DNA of 64,000 bases, taken from the NCBI RefSeq assembly GCF_905220415.1, contig NC_059554.1, forward strand, positions 2,939,001-3,003,000, read 5' to 3'. Origin of the DNA: Colias croceus (Eukaryota > Arthropoda > Insecta > Lepidoptera > Pieridae). Below are positions 36,177 to 51,100 of this stretch, piece by piece. Each line of letters begins with the position of its first letter. The first letter of the stretch is position 1. The notes beneath the pieces are model-generated. The model worked only from the letters and a program-made list of their open reading frames with translations, made no database searches and was not told the origin of the DNA. Made by a program: the position numbers and the translations under genes.

Positions 36177-39100
36177 ATGGCTGCGAATATGTACAGAGTC
36201 GGCGGTAAGTAACAATAATTGGTTATTTTTGTTGTAGCTTCGCCGGTTCACCGCCAGCCGACTAGCGGTGCTTTGCTTTGATTGTCGTACCTTCATTAAT
36301 TGTTCACATTAATTAGTCCAATAATACAGAAATACACCGTTTTGCCGCTATTTTGATCGATTTCAAAGCTATTTGACAGATCTTTTTGCGGTAAAACAAT
36401 GTTTATATGAAATATTTATTTTACCAAAATTCTCAAATAGGACATTAGCATTTGCATCTAGGTATCATTGTATCGGCTTGCGTATCTCGGTGCGGAGAGC
36501 GAGGCATGGTACTTTAGTCATCAAGTATGTTTTTCCGTTCGTTATCAAACTTATTTGCGAGAGTTTTGTTAGTTTTGACGTGAGATTTTAGGTTATAACC
36601 AATGTTGTCAAAACAGTTTTGTCATATTTTTCATGATTTATTAAATGGAATGTGTTTATTTATATGCATTTAACGTTCTTTGAAGGCAACATAACACATA
36701 TTTCATAAAAGTATATAATTTATGTGTATTTGAAAAATAGTAATATTTCGAATTAGTAGTATTTAGAGGTAGTAGTAATACAATAAGAGTGGTTTAGAGA
36801 TACCGCGAGGACCCGGCGACTTATGTGGCGCGCTTCGCGGTCGCCGCGGCGAATGTTAATTAGCTCTTCCCTTTAGACAACTTCCTATTACTAAATACCG
36901 CGCCATTGAAAAACTTGTCATACCACTCTTTGGGTTAATTGTTTTTCGTTGAAACATGTATTCAAATAAATGAAACTTGAATTTTTTTAGTATTACTTAC
37001 TATTAAGCCTGATAAGATGTTTGATCAACATTAGTGAAGTCATTTAAAAAAATTGTATATTGAATGAAAGTAACTATGCATCACAAGATCATTATTTAAT
37101 AAAATATCACAACCAAAACCAAAGTATTCAGTAACTATATTGTTCAAATCAGAAAGACATTTCAACGACAATCACTATAGAATGAAGAAGTGTGCAAAAT
37201 TCTGATATTGATGTTCTCTGATTGTGGATATATATTTTTGCAATGACCTCAAGCACCTGCATACATACCTAATACACTTGTATCTGACAAAGAATTGCTT
37301 GACCTACATTTACTGCCTGAGTTTTTTGTGTAAAGAAATTGACTTACTGTTGAGGTCATGCTACTTGTAATCAATATCAATAATATAAATATTCTATTAA
37401 TTCTATTGTCCAAAGGTAAATATTACACTTATAGAGAGTAATTGTAAAAACTATTCATGGGTTTGGTTTCCAACAAGACAGAGATGATATAAAAATTACA
37501 TATTGGATTGATGCAGGTTTACGATTAGAACCACTATGTGTTCTCTCAGATTCTATAGAAAACTACATATTACGAAGTATACTTAGAATATAAATGCTAA
37601 AATTATTGAAGAATGTTGACAATAACAGAGTAATATGCGCTCATATTTTTTAATTTTCTTATGTTTGTTCCCACCAAATTCTACAAGACTTGAGCAACTT
37701 GAAAGTTTCTATGATACACTATAGAAACCAATAAAAATGACATTATTCATAAACAAAAAAATTTTTTGTTAGTCTTTAAATAAAGATCAGTGAGATTACT
37801 AGGTAAATAAGATATAGTAGTCCTATTACCGAACATTCCCAAAACAACAGAAGTAATAGAAACAATAGTAAAGCATAAAATATGTCTAGAAATTCACTTA
37901 AGAAATATTTATAGTTACATACCTACCTAGGGTCATTGCGCCAGTTCGCGTCCACTTAGTGCAGTTGGAAAGTTTGAAGGAGAAAATAAAAATGTTCCAG
38001 AACAAATTTCAACGCAAAATTTATGTAACGTGTTCATTACATAGTCTTGTTTAAGATTTACTTTCAATTGTGTTGGAAATATCATGTGGTTTTTATTTAT
38101 CTAGACAAATAGCAGAATTAGGCGTTTTACCCAGTTCGCGTCCAAAAATTCCAGTTTGCGTCCACCTGTGGACCAGTTCGCGTCCACCGGCTAAGAAAAG
38201 GAATTAAGAGTGTATTGGGTGATTTCTTATCAGATAAATGCAAATAAAAATTAGATTTTAATAAATTATTTATTTATGAATATAGTTATTTAATAATAAC
38301 CAGTCAAATGTGAGTGAGACTCGCACACCGAGGGTTCCGTATTAACCTGTTTTTTTCCATATGTTTTAACTGCAAATGATTATTTTTTCAATGTTTCCCT
38401 TATTTGTGCTATAAGACGTTGCTTCGTACCAAACTTCAAGTGTCTGTGTTCACGTAAAGTACCCTGTAGGTTTTGATTCCCTTGCGAATGTCGAAATTTG
38501 CGAAAATTTGCAGCATAGACGGCTATATCTTTTGATTACTTTGGCTTATAAGTTTGATTTTTTCACTGCTTCAAGGGACCGTAGACTTGAGTATTCAATA
38601 TAAATTTCAGCTTTATACCTCCACGCGTTACTGAGAAAAAGACAGAAAGACAGACCGGCAGACGGACATACAGACGGACGGATATCAAAGTGATCCTACA
38701 AGGATTCCGGTTTTTCCTTTTGAGGTTCGGAACCTTAAAATCAACATTTGCTGTAAAAAACTGAAAGAAAACTTATTTATATTTATCTTCTCATTATTAT
38801 TAGAACTAAAAATTAACAAAAAACAAAGTTACGTTATGTAAATAAATAATAATCAATTCTATTAATTAAGATTACCTGCCTACCCTATTTTTTAGTTTCT
38901 ATTAAATTTCTTTTTTGTTTACTATCTATTATTTTCTTAACCACAGTCTCATTCTTAGAATACCCATTTTAAAATGAAAAAATAGCATAAAAATTTGCTA
39001 ATTTTAATGAAAATTTAAATTATTAACTTGTAGTCTTAGTCAAAAATTTACAATCTATTTTAAATACATATTTTAACAAACAATTCATTGCTACATAATG

Positions 39101-42100
39101 ACAAACAATGTGGACGCAATATGTTCTATTGTTATGCACTATAGGTATAGTTTGCGACCACCGTGGACGCAAAATGGAAGTTGTACAAATTCGGTGTAGT
39201 AATTCGCGTCCACCTTATTTTAGCTATTAATTGTAAAAGATATAAGCTGATTTATAATCCATACTATTCCATGTTTTGTTAGCAAAGTAAAGAAACAGTT
39301 ACATATTCAAAAATTCACATTTAACAATAAGATACTTACCGTCGAACGCGACGTATCGCACTATTTTTTTCTCAAAATCCCGCGCATTTTAGCTCTCTCG
39401 TTTAATAGCCAAAATTAAATATTTTTTTTAAATAGGATAGGCGGTGCGCAGGCTTTTTTTGAATATGTGTGCATGTCTCTTGTACATTGAGATATTATCG
39501 GAAATTTTTCTTAGTTCAATTTTACTTAAAGTTTACTTATTTTCGTGAATTTTCTAAAAGATATCCGCAAAATGGACGCGAATGGGCATGTGGACGCGAA
39601 CAGGCGCAATGACCCTAGTAAATATTTCATATTAATGATCTTAACAAATTTTATTAAATAATATATATAAATAATAAATATATTGTTTAATTTTACGTAG
39701 TATTATGTGTACATTATAAAGTTAATACAATTTTATTAATAATGAATAATATGAATAATAGTAATATAAACAAATCTTTATCTTTCCACAAATTCTCTGA
39801 TAAAGTTTCAACAGATAAACAACTTTTATTAAAATGGATGTTATAGACTATACTTATGTAAAACTATATGATATGTATAAATAAATAAAAAACTTATAAT
39901 AAATAATGCTATAAACATAAATGAACAACAAAAAATAAATTGATAAAAAATGTCAATCATTCATCATCAATTATGTTAAAAACAAATTTTGAAGGTTTAT
40001 TTATCTAATTAATTAATTGTAATATTCTCTATACTTATAAATTTTTGTTACTGTACCATTCAAATAAAATTTTATACATTTGATGCTATACGAATTTTAC
40101 GCAATTTATCCCCTCACTCTATGACCTATTATGACCCTCTTGTTTGGTCATTTACCATAAACATTAATTGGTGACCTACCAGTAGTATGAAGACGCGTAT
40201 TTGGTAGAGCTCAAGCGCGCTCGCGTTATGCATATTCGTACGTGAAAAAGGGACGCAATCTGACCGTGCATTCTTTACCTTATCTAAGGCAAATACACTT
40301 TTAATATTGTATACAGAATCATATTATACCTAAGTAAAGATGAGATTAGTAAACGTTTCTTAATTCAACGTTAAAATTGTATTTTGCGACATTTTTTACT
40401 ATGTAGAGATTAGTGATTACGTATTCGTTTGTAATGTTGGCCGTTACGTAAAGATTGTACCGAGCGATCTATCTTTAATAATATTTGTTTATACGTCACT
40501 CTAGGTGTTAAAATATAGATAACGTGAATCATTTTCAAAAGATTTTGTTAATTAATCCCGCGCTAGCATCGATACAAAAAATTTTCTATGTAAAAGTGAC
40601 CAAATTATTCGTCGCTTGGTCAATTCGCGGATTTGACACAATAATCGGTCTACATCGTGGCGTCGTTGAAAAGTGGTAGAAAATAAAAATGCATTTCTAT
40701 TGCGTGGCATGAAACTTTCACACGACACGGTTTCTAATGTCGTGTGATACATAATATTTAATTTAATCGATAACAATTTGTTGAACCCATTTTGGATAAT
40801 ATGTCTACTTACTATAACATTCTTATCACCTTTAATACACTTTGTACCTAGCTAAAAGAAAACGGAATTAAAAACAGTATGATTCACAATAAAATAAAAC
40901 ATTTTATTGTACCTACCTAGTTCGTGTTTAATTTGTATTGGTATAAAATATCTATGAATAACAGTCATTATAAAAAAAATGCACCAACTAGGATGTAGGA
41001 CGTAAACATACAAACGTGAATTTGCATCAGATTCTTTATAATAATATTTCGTAATTATTCCCTCTAGAAGTTAATTAAGGACAGAAAACAATAAACGATA
41101 AGCCGTAGGATATCATCCTCGGAAGAAGTCAAATGGTATATATCCGTTAAAAACAAACCATGTACCTAGGTACGAATTTAAAAATGCATAATATAATGAT
41201 AAGGACCATTTTTTAATCCCCTTTCTGTATTTAAATTGAAAAATAAAAGCCAAGTTTTATAAACAGTGAATTCACATGAAATTCACGTCCGTAATGATAG
41301 TTTTGGCGGCTTGACATGGGGACACCCTTTCGCGATCACGGAAGATAAACAAAAAGTCAAATTATCCAAACTGAATCATAATTTTATATTTATCATAGTA
41401 CCTATCTAGCCTATATCATATTCGTTAATTTGAATAACACTATTGAAAGTAATGTTTAAATATTTTCGTTATTTCACAAATTGCCGACAGCAAAAGAAAA
41501 ACAGCGGTACGACTCCAGAGCGACTCGCAACTTGCAATGCGGCTTTGCTGAGCGTGCTGCGAGGAATGTTATTCACCTGTCCAATATTGTTAAACGGAAA
41601 ATCTTTACACAGAATCCTTATGCGTTTTGTATTTAGTATTTACCTCTGCTCGTATTGCTTTGTCATACCTTTTACGTAGTCATGTGAATTTTTAATTTGT
41701 AACTAAATGTTATGTAGTTAGTCGTTACAGACATATCAATAGAGGGTCGTTTCTTATAAGGTTAATTTAATTAGGTTTCCAACTGATAATAAGACTTTCT
41801 TTCACAAATGTAATATTTTACAAGAATTAAAATTACCCAATGGAATTAATTAAAAGTGTATCACATATTGTGTCACTAAAAAAACAGGATGTCGATATAA
41901 CTGGATAGTAATAAGTCGAATACTCATATGAGGCGATAATTAATGTTCCTATAAATTAAAGCCACGTATTCATTACGGGATACTCGCGATTAATACAGAT
42001 TAATTATTAATATTGTTGCAAAAAATGATCCATATGACGTCGCTGTCGTAATCACCTTACCACAGAGCAGTGGTGAAAGTTGCATACCTAAGTAGGTACC

Positions 42101-45100
42101 TACTGTACCGAACAATAAACTCGTCCTGTTGAGCTGAACTCGACCGGTCGCTTACTTTAAATTGTTATATTTTACTAACGCTAAGAACGAGAGCATAATG
42201 TGACCTGTGTTTTCTTTTGTACGTTTTTGTCCGAAAACTGTTCTAATTCTAATGACAATCTCGTATCTTGACGAAACCGCAGGCAACAACCTTTAAGTTT
42301 AGTTGTATAATAATTAATTAAAAAATAGGTTAAATGTATCCCTGATGTCTGAAAAATACTTGCAACGAAGGCATTGATTGTATTGAGGTGCCTATAATAT
42401 TTTTAATGGTCAATATGAGAGCACAAATGAAATAACAGTGTGACTGTTATGTTTACCATTTTATATACCAATTAATGATATATAACATGTTCTACCAAAT
42501 AAAAAAGTTCAGAAAACACAAATATTGCAATTACACATACCTAATAGGTATCCATTCCTACGTCTAATAGGGAGCTCAGAGATAGGAAGTCTGTGTATTA
42601 AGTATGACGAAATCCTCCCCAAAACTCGTTGTAACTGAACCACATAAAAACATTCAGTAGCAACTAGCAATTTAGATGTATTTGTACAAAATTAGTAAAT
42701 GTTAAGATTATGAACACGCAGTACTTTTTATCCCGGTTGAACTCGGCTAAGTTGCACCTTGCAAACCACTAGGAAGTTGTTATATTTATGTATTAGCATG
42801 TGCTGTCTTACATCATAGTTTACATAATGTGAATAGAATCTAATTGCATGAAAATTACGCGTACTATATGACTATATATATGACTTTGTCACCTTTTTAG
42901 ACTTTTTAAATGAATTTTTGTCACGAAAAGATGGCTAAATCGTTGTCTATCTGGTGTATATTTATTAAAACATCTTATGAAGTTTGAGTGTTTCTAATGT
43001 GAACTTAAAGTGAGAATGAATTATGAGCAAGCCAAATAAAACAATATTGATTCAAATCACATAAGAAAACGTTCGCGTTTACGACCAACGAGTTAGTTTT
43101 TGATATTTAACAAACACTCCACTAGTTTACACACACACTAAAAGTCTATAAGTTGCTAAGCCAAGCTTCTAGTTTAGTACTTGATTATTGATACTAAGCA
43201 AATACTTGAGAAAACACGATATATTTTCGCTTTAGATAAATTGTTTGTGTTGTTGAAGTCTACGATCTAGCGTAATTTACTTTATATAAGAGATGTTTCA
43301 TTTATAAATATTGAATGGAAATATAAATTACGTAAAGGAATTGAAACCAAGATGACATATAATGGAAGTAGGGGTCTATGAACCCCTGCTAACAGATTAA
43401 ACTAAATAAAACTCGTCAACCTTAACGACACTATTCAATTCATTGCAAACCTGAATGCCGACATGAATTAAATATTTAATTAACAAAAAAGTTGATTTTT
43501 GTTAGCATTATGCTTTATCAAAAATGGAAAACGAGTACATAGGAAATTTCCATTTTTCATGGTCGTAGTCTGATACCTAAACATTGAATTCGAGTTTTAT
43601 TAGCGATATACATATTTAATTCTACCTATATAATCATCAGGACATTAGATTCATTGACAATTACCTAATTATATAAACTTTTATTATCTTATTAATTCGT
43701 AAAGCTTAAAGTTTATATAAGACAAGTTTAAAAATTTTCCAACCATATGGATATGAGTATGATCTCAAAGGTGTCTGCAACGAAATGCGACGTATTCACA
43801 GTAAAATAAAGCATTTTCAATCGCCGTGAAAATCCAATTCTACGATCTTATGATGACGTGTCCGCCTAAATTTATAAAACACTTACTTATTGACACGTTC
43901 CCAAAATAAACCGAAGTCTTGGCAAAACTGTACGGGCATTAACATTGGTATCAGCCGCATTATGCTGAACTTACGCGTATATAGCTAGGTTAAGAGTGTG
44001 CCCATATAAAAAGGGCCGCGACGCTCGCTTCCTATATCTAAATGCATGTATGTATAAATCGGTGTCAACATTATATTGCGTAGATACCATACGACGAGTA
44101 AGCGCTTTCGGTATGTTTCATACAAGCATAATGCTCCCGTTCTATAAACAGTAAACACTGTTGTTTTGTAAGTTTCCATCGACTGCTTTAGGAGAATAAC
44201 AATATTATGTATGGACGTGGCCGTGGACGTAACGAAAATGTATGAGAATATATTTTTTATGTTCCTGATAATACTCGAACTACATTATGCATATATTCGA
44301 CAGACATAATCAATTCATTTTTCATATTTATGGTAATTATTATATTATCATTCACAGATAAAGTAACTTAGATTACAAAATAAAGTACAGATGGAGCATG
44401 ACAACCGCCCGTCGCCCTTGTCAAAGAAAATACGAAATCAAAAACAAATACGTCGCTGCACCAGTGCTATAGCGCATATTGTGTCATGCAATACGTCAAA
44501 AAGGGTTTGCAATTTTAGTAAAAAAATGCCGTCTTGTGATAATAAAACGCTGTAAAATTTGTTCCCGAAAACAAAAAAAAAGATAAAACATCGTTTCACA
44601 GGTTTTCTGTAGATTATTTGGCTGATTTATTTCTTTAATACGAATAATAATTTTACAGATATGAAGGAATACAAAACTTCAACGTATGTTGCCAGTATTT
44701 TGAAAATGAATTTGCCATTTTTATTGGTAAAACGGTAAAATGGTTAAAGGATCTTCAGGGTAATGCTGTTGGATGTTTCGATCGTGAATGTGATTATTTG
44801 TATAGTGCACTAAAGGTTCATGATAATTATTAGATTATTTTAATAAGCATAATACATTATTTTGTTACTTTTATAAAGCTTAAAAACGTCATAGTCGTTT
44901 TCGCTAGCGATTTAATTTATGTGAACTCCATGATGTATATGATGAAAATAAAGTGTCCCGTATTCTCGACTAAAAACTACCGCTATTCGTATTCATATAT
45001 TATGAAAAATAAAAAATAATATAATTATTATAGTTAATATTGAAACTTTTTTTATGTAATTTATTTAATAAAAAATTGAATACAATTTTTTTGTCCATAT

Positions 45101-48100
45101 ATAACTTTAGTAGGCAGGTACTTTATGTAATAAAAGAATTTAAATAAAAATTAAAACTTGACTTCTCATTTATGTATATAGCCTACGTCACTACCGCCAC
45201 TAACATAATAATTCAGATCATTGCAATGAAACCCCACAACTCAAAATCGGTCCAACGCGAACGGTTTATACTGCAGGGCGTGTCAAAGAAATATTATACA
45301 TACATCCATAAACTCGAAAAACATAACCCTCTTTTTTGCGTAGTCGGGGAAAAATTTGGGAAATTTTTCAATATCTGGCAACATTACACGCACACGGAAG
45401 CACCGTGTACGTACAGTGCAGCGGCGAAATGACAGCACACATAGCTTTATTGAAAATGACGATAAATTATTCGGTTTAGTTCGGCAACGCTCCATCTGTC
45501 TTTTATTTTGTAATCTAAGTAAAGTAAATAGTAAAATAAAGTTTACACATAGAAGTATTAATTTATATTGTAATGTATATTTTTATGTATTGTTTGTTTT
45601 GTAGACTCCATAAGCCATTTTTTTTTTCATCTTCCGTCCAATAAGTTAGTCAATTTAAATTAAGTTTAAGGTAACCCGAGGGCGAAAAGCTAGTAAGCAA
45701 ATGAAAAGAGTTCAAATCTTTAAAGCTTCATACATCATAATATCATAATACCGCCCGCGGCTTCGCCCGTTTTGTCTAAAACCTAATAAATTATATACTA
45801 AAACCTTCCTCTTGAATCACTCTATCTATTTAAAAAAACCGCATCAAAATCCGTTGCGTAGTTTTAAAGATGTAAGCATACACAGGGACATAGGGACAGA
45901 GAAAGCGACTTTGTTTTATACTATGTAGTGACAAGACAAACAACATCGCGTGAATATTGGATACACCTATCATTAAATTCTGATTAAAAATAATTGTCTT
46001 TAAATAAGTGTTATGTACACATTATACATTTCAATAATGGAATAAACACTCGGATGACGCCTTGTTTCGTCGGTTGTCATGTTGATAAGAAAACACTGGT
46101 GTTATCACACTGCACAGGAAAGAAGAACTATAGTAATTAATAGCTATATTTTGCAATTGTACGTCGGTAGGTATACGATAATGCTCATAGCGTGCGGATT
46201 GAGATCCCAAAGCTATTTTTAGTCTGATCATGACCACCAGAATGGATAGATTTAGGTCTGTTTATCCCTGTTCCATAGCAACTTTGTATCGTAGTTAAAA
46301 ATGTGTATTCGGAATTCTTATAAGTTATGTAATGTAATAAGTTCTATTTTTAACCGACTTCAAAAAAAGGAGGAGGTTATCAATTCGGCCGGTATTTTTT
46401 TTTTTAATGTATGTACACCGATTACTCCGAGGTTTCTGAACCGATTTACGTGATTCTTTTTTTGTTCGATGCGGAATTGGTCCCATAAAAATGTTATTCG
46501 GATAGGCCCAGTAGTTTTTATTTTATGGGCATTTTTGCAAGTGCAAGTTTGAAGTCGGTTGTTTTTAACGCAGTTATCACTTGTGTTTCGAATTTATCAG
46601 TACCTATCGGTATCATCATCATCATCATCATCAGCCCATATACGTTCCCACTGCTGGGACACGGGCCTCCTATGAGGGTACAGGCCATAATCCACCACGC
46701 TGGCCAAGTGCGTGTTGGCGGATGACACATGTCGTCGAATTTTTTTTAATTCTTCGACATGTCGGTTTCCTCACGATGTTTTCCTTCACCGTTCGAGCAG
46801 TGGTGATGTTACAACATGCGCAGATAAATTGAAAAATCAATTTATTTCCTGCGCGCTCGCCTGGTCTCGAACCCCGGACTTATCGATTCAAAGTCCGAGG
46901 TCCCACCACTGAGCCACCACTGCTGCACCACTGCTGCACCTATCGGTATACTCATTCAAATATTCGAATAAGAATAATTGGTAAAATTTCATTTGGAAAT
47001 CAAAGAACGGCATAATAATTTCAGCATAGGAAGGATTTTCGCGATTGAGAATATATTTAGGTAAATAATAAATATTAATATAATATTTATAGAAGAACAA
47101 TGTTTTTGTCTCAATAAAAACTAAGTCAAAGGAAATGAAAGCGCAAATAGAAAATCTATCTGGCGCATGGCTAAAGCTCGATAACATGAAGAAGATACGA
47201 GAAAATCTGCCACTTTTAACCCTATAAATAATATAGCTATAATATAAAAATGAATCGAAAAATGTGTTGATAAGCGCATAACTCGAGAACGGCTGAACCG
47301 ATTTCGATAATTCTTTTTTTTATTATATATTCCTTGAAGTACGAGGATGGTTCTTATGGAGAGAAAACGTAAACATGTACCACGGGCGAAGCCGGGGCGG
47401 ACCGCTAGTAACAAAATAAAAGTAGAAGTTTAATCCGTAATGTTTTCAATATTCATACACATTGTTTATACAAACACTTGTTTGCGTGTTAAAGTACACA
47501 CAAAATCTATTGCATCAATTCTATACTTGCTAGTTCAGGATACATCGCCCATTTTTGCAAGTGACTACTATCAAGCTGATTTTCCGTTTGTAGCTTTATT
47601 TTGATGAGACTCTCGATTGTGGTAGCTAACAGAGATAACAAGGATTTAATTTTTTAATTTGATGGTTCTCAAATATTTATTACGCAATTTGTAGGACAAT
47701 ATGTCTGTTGAATTATATAAACATTAACTAAGTGAAAACAAAAAAATCAGCTTGTAAGTAATCATTTATGATGACCTCGTTATCGATACACTTTGGAAAG
47801 GGGGACTCTTTGAACAAACCATAGATTTTGTAGGACAAATATTTTTTCGAATAATTTAGGTAATTATCTTGAGATTGAACAAAAAAAATCATTCAGTTAG
47901 TAATAAATATTTGAGAACCATCAAATCAAATTTTTTTATCCTTGTTATCTCTGTTAGCTACCACAATCGAGACTTTCGAACACGAAATTATTGGGCGTCT
48001 CATCAAAATAAAGCTACAAACGGAAAATTAGCTTGATAGTAGTCACTTGCAAAAATGGGCGATGTATCCTGAACTATGCCTTTTTCACTACAAATATTTT

Positions 48101-51100
48101 ATCATGGACTGTGCAGTTAATCCATTTGTGGTTGATTCACCAGTATTTGCCTGAAGTCAAAATAAAATACCTTCGAATGTCAAATTTAATTTCGCCTTTA
48201 ATTGCTTGGACAGGAATATTCCGGTTCGCAGTCGGAGATATTCATTGTATAATTTCCATGACAAATTCAGGTACCTAATGGACTATTTCAAAGGCTCTGT
48301 TCGGAGTCATTGTGCGCTGCGTGTGTGCGCTATTGTATATGGTAACGGTAAATACGGCCATGTTTGTTACGTGTCCACGTGTTACACTCCTCATAATTAC
48401 CTGTTTAACATTTAATTTGTTTTCGATAATGCATCGATTTGTTGTTAACAACTTCGACTGGAATAATAACGCGAAAGGAAGTTTTCCCCGAACTGCTATT
48501 TATCTTGTGTTCGCTTACTTCAGTCAAAAATGCTGAGCGGATTTGATGGGTAGAGCATGAAACTTGAAATGGCTTAAATAAATGGTGCATTGTAAATGGT
48601 GTATATTTGATTTTGTTGAGACTGTGATTGTGTCGTAAGTAGAATACGTCAACCTTTATTGTTTTCGTGATAAAGAAGCGAAGCGAGGGCGTATCGCTTT
48701 TAGTATGTATTGTATCTGAGACGTAAAAAAATGCTGCGTCATCTTTTGACGGTATGCAGTATGCACATACGGTGCATAGAATTAAATCTTATTATAAAAT
48801 AATCTCATAGCTTACAAATGTACAAAGAAAATAAATATGTAAGTATTTCAATGATGGTCAGTATCGCACTAGTTAATCGTTTATAGGTACAACGTTCCTT
48901 TATGATGTGACCAAAGCGACGTATAGGAAACTAAACGGTGTTTAAATATTGATGTTGAGTTTTAAAAATAGTTTCTCTTTTTTTGTATGCCTTGTATAAA
49001 CAAAGCATTGCATAACAGTATCGTATTGATAGAACCTCTTCAAGGCCAGCCTTGAACTCATCCAGGTGAACAGAATTTTATCTAGACAGTCATCTTGAAT
49101 GTTCCTTAATAGATAACCATAGAGCAGTATCGTTGTCAGATTTAAATCCTCTATTTATATGTAGATGGATGTTATGTCATCTATACATATAATAAATCTG
49201 TAGAAGGGTCAATTCTGTACATTGAAAATATTGAAAAATAAATAGCAGGGGGTGTTACTGGATCGATACCAAACCCAAATATGTGATTAAAAAAATTTCT
49301 GTCTATGTGTCTGTCTGTCTGTCTGTATGTTCAGGCATCACGTGAAAACTAACGGTTCGATTTCGATGAAACTTGGTATAATTATACCTTATTATCCTGG
49401 GCATAAAATAGGATACTTTTTATCCCAGAAAAATACGTAGAAAAAAAGTAAATCTTAATTTTTCCGCGCGGGCGGAGTCGCGGGCGGAAGCTAGTACAAC
49501 AATATTTAACATTGTGTATACGAGCGCATTATTTGCATGACACTTTTTATTACATTTTGTTAAAATTCTAGTTATAGATATACCTATACTATTTTAAAGT
49601 TATCCTTATTAGAGGTGCCTATATTACTTTAATGTTATCCTTACCAATAAATATTTCGTATTCAATTTATTCAAATGGAAGGAGGATTAGACAGTTTCCA
49701 TTTACTTGATATAAGGGCAATTTCTCAGGTCCGAAATCCTAGATTTACGATTATAGTCATTAATTTTCTTCTCGAAATAATACTTGAAAGAGATAATAAG
49801 TATATCCCAGGCTTCGTTGTTTTGTAGTGTAGTAAATTCTAAGCTGTAGTGTCTTATACATTTTATTATTATTTTACTTAGACTACTGATTTGTAAGAAA
49901 TATTTACACCACTCCAATAAAAGGGATCACTAATTAAATAATAATAAAACTGCAAAATATTATAATAATATGCATTTAATAGGTTGATGACACTAAGGCA
50001 AACTCTCAAAGGACGCATACAGTGTTCTGGTGAGAATGAAATAGACCGACGAATGACGATCGCGATGCACGATGGCGATTACTAATAAACTGAAATAAGT
50101 AGGCAACAAATATTAGTTATTTTGTATATGAATATTAATTATCTATACTTATAAATATAAAGCTTATGAGTTAGTTTGAATGTGGTCATCTCAAGTATCT
50201 ACTACTGGTCCTTTAAAAAAAAAAGAAATCATTCACTATTGGATTTGCTGGTAACCTTCCGGGCCGGGTCATACTGCTTACAGAACATACTTATTAATCA
50301 TTTTCCCATAGACACCATACTTCATACAGGCATCATGTAAGCTACTTGATTATGTTCTATACAATGAATAAAAAATATGATGTGGTGTATTTTACACACT
50401 TGGCGCTTACGGGAAGACACGATAACGTCACAAGGCTGGCTGTCGAGTCATCGCAAGCTCGAGAGTCGTTGGCTCGTTGCGTGGAGGCATTTCGCTTTCG
50501 TTGCTCGTAACCACCGACCGGTTACCGCACCGCTTCGTACCGATATGTGCCTCTTCTGTATATTTCATATAATATGGAAAAAACGAAGATTAATGATGTT
50601 TAAATTGCATTTACCACGGCTATTATCTCATCGTGGTATAGTGGGTTCACATTCCTGTGTGATCTGAGAAAATTATATTATGCATAGGAGATATGACACG
50701 CGCAATGGATATTTTTTTTTAATATGTCATATTTTCCTTTTTTTCTGTTCTTTAATAGGGTGTAATTAACTTCTTCTTATCTTTATTACCAGAATTTTCC
50801 TGCAAAAAATTCCGATTCCATATATTACATATGTACCTATTATAAATCGCTTTACAAGTCCATTTGTACGTTAATTTACTAACTCCTAAACTACGCACGG
50901 TTTACAGAAGCGAGCTCTAAATTTTAAACGTACACATTTCAAATAAAATGTCGTTTGTGTAAAAATAAAATTCTCATGCATAGAGCATTTCGTTTAGGTA
51001 CAACTGGCCAAATGATATTACTTTTCTGTCTTATGTGTTATGTAAGTTAATTGCACCCGTGTGAAGCTGGGCCTGGGTCTTTGTAGTACCTATGTTATAC

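Noticed and set aside
44657..44833. Alternative last exon of the MTA1-like gene
   Set aside because: Exon 1 leaves one base over, while this frame needs two, so the splice would enter another frame and stop after about 26 codons.
45172..45604. Three overlapping frames of 70-86 codons
   Set aside because: No homology; the region looks like a repeat-derived segment and the frames are mutually antisense.
46618..46634. Run of ATC triplets as a coding His/Ile repeat or CRISPR-like repeat
   Set aside because: It is the (TGA)n tail of the minus-strand SINE, proved by the flanking 12-bp target duplication.
50377..50667. 96-codon plus-strand frame in MTA1-like intron 1
   Set aside because: Composition is coding-like in part, but there are no splice signals in phase with MTA1-like and no recognisable domain.
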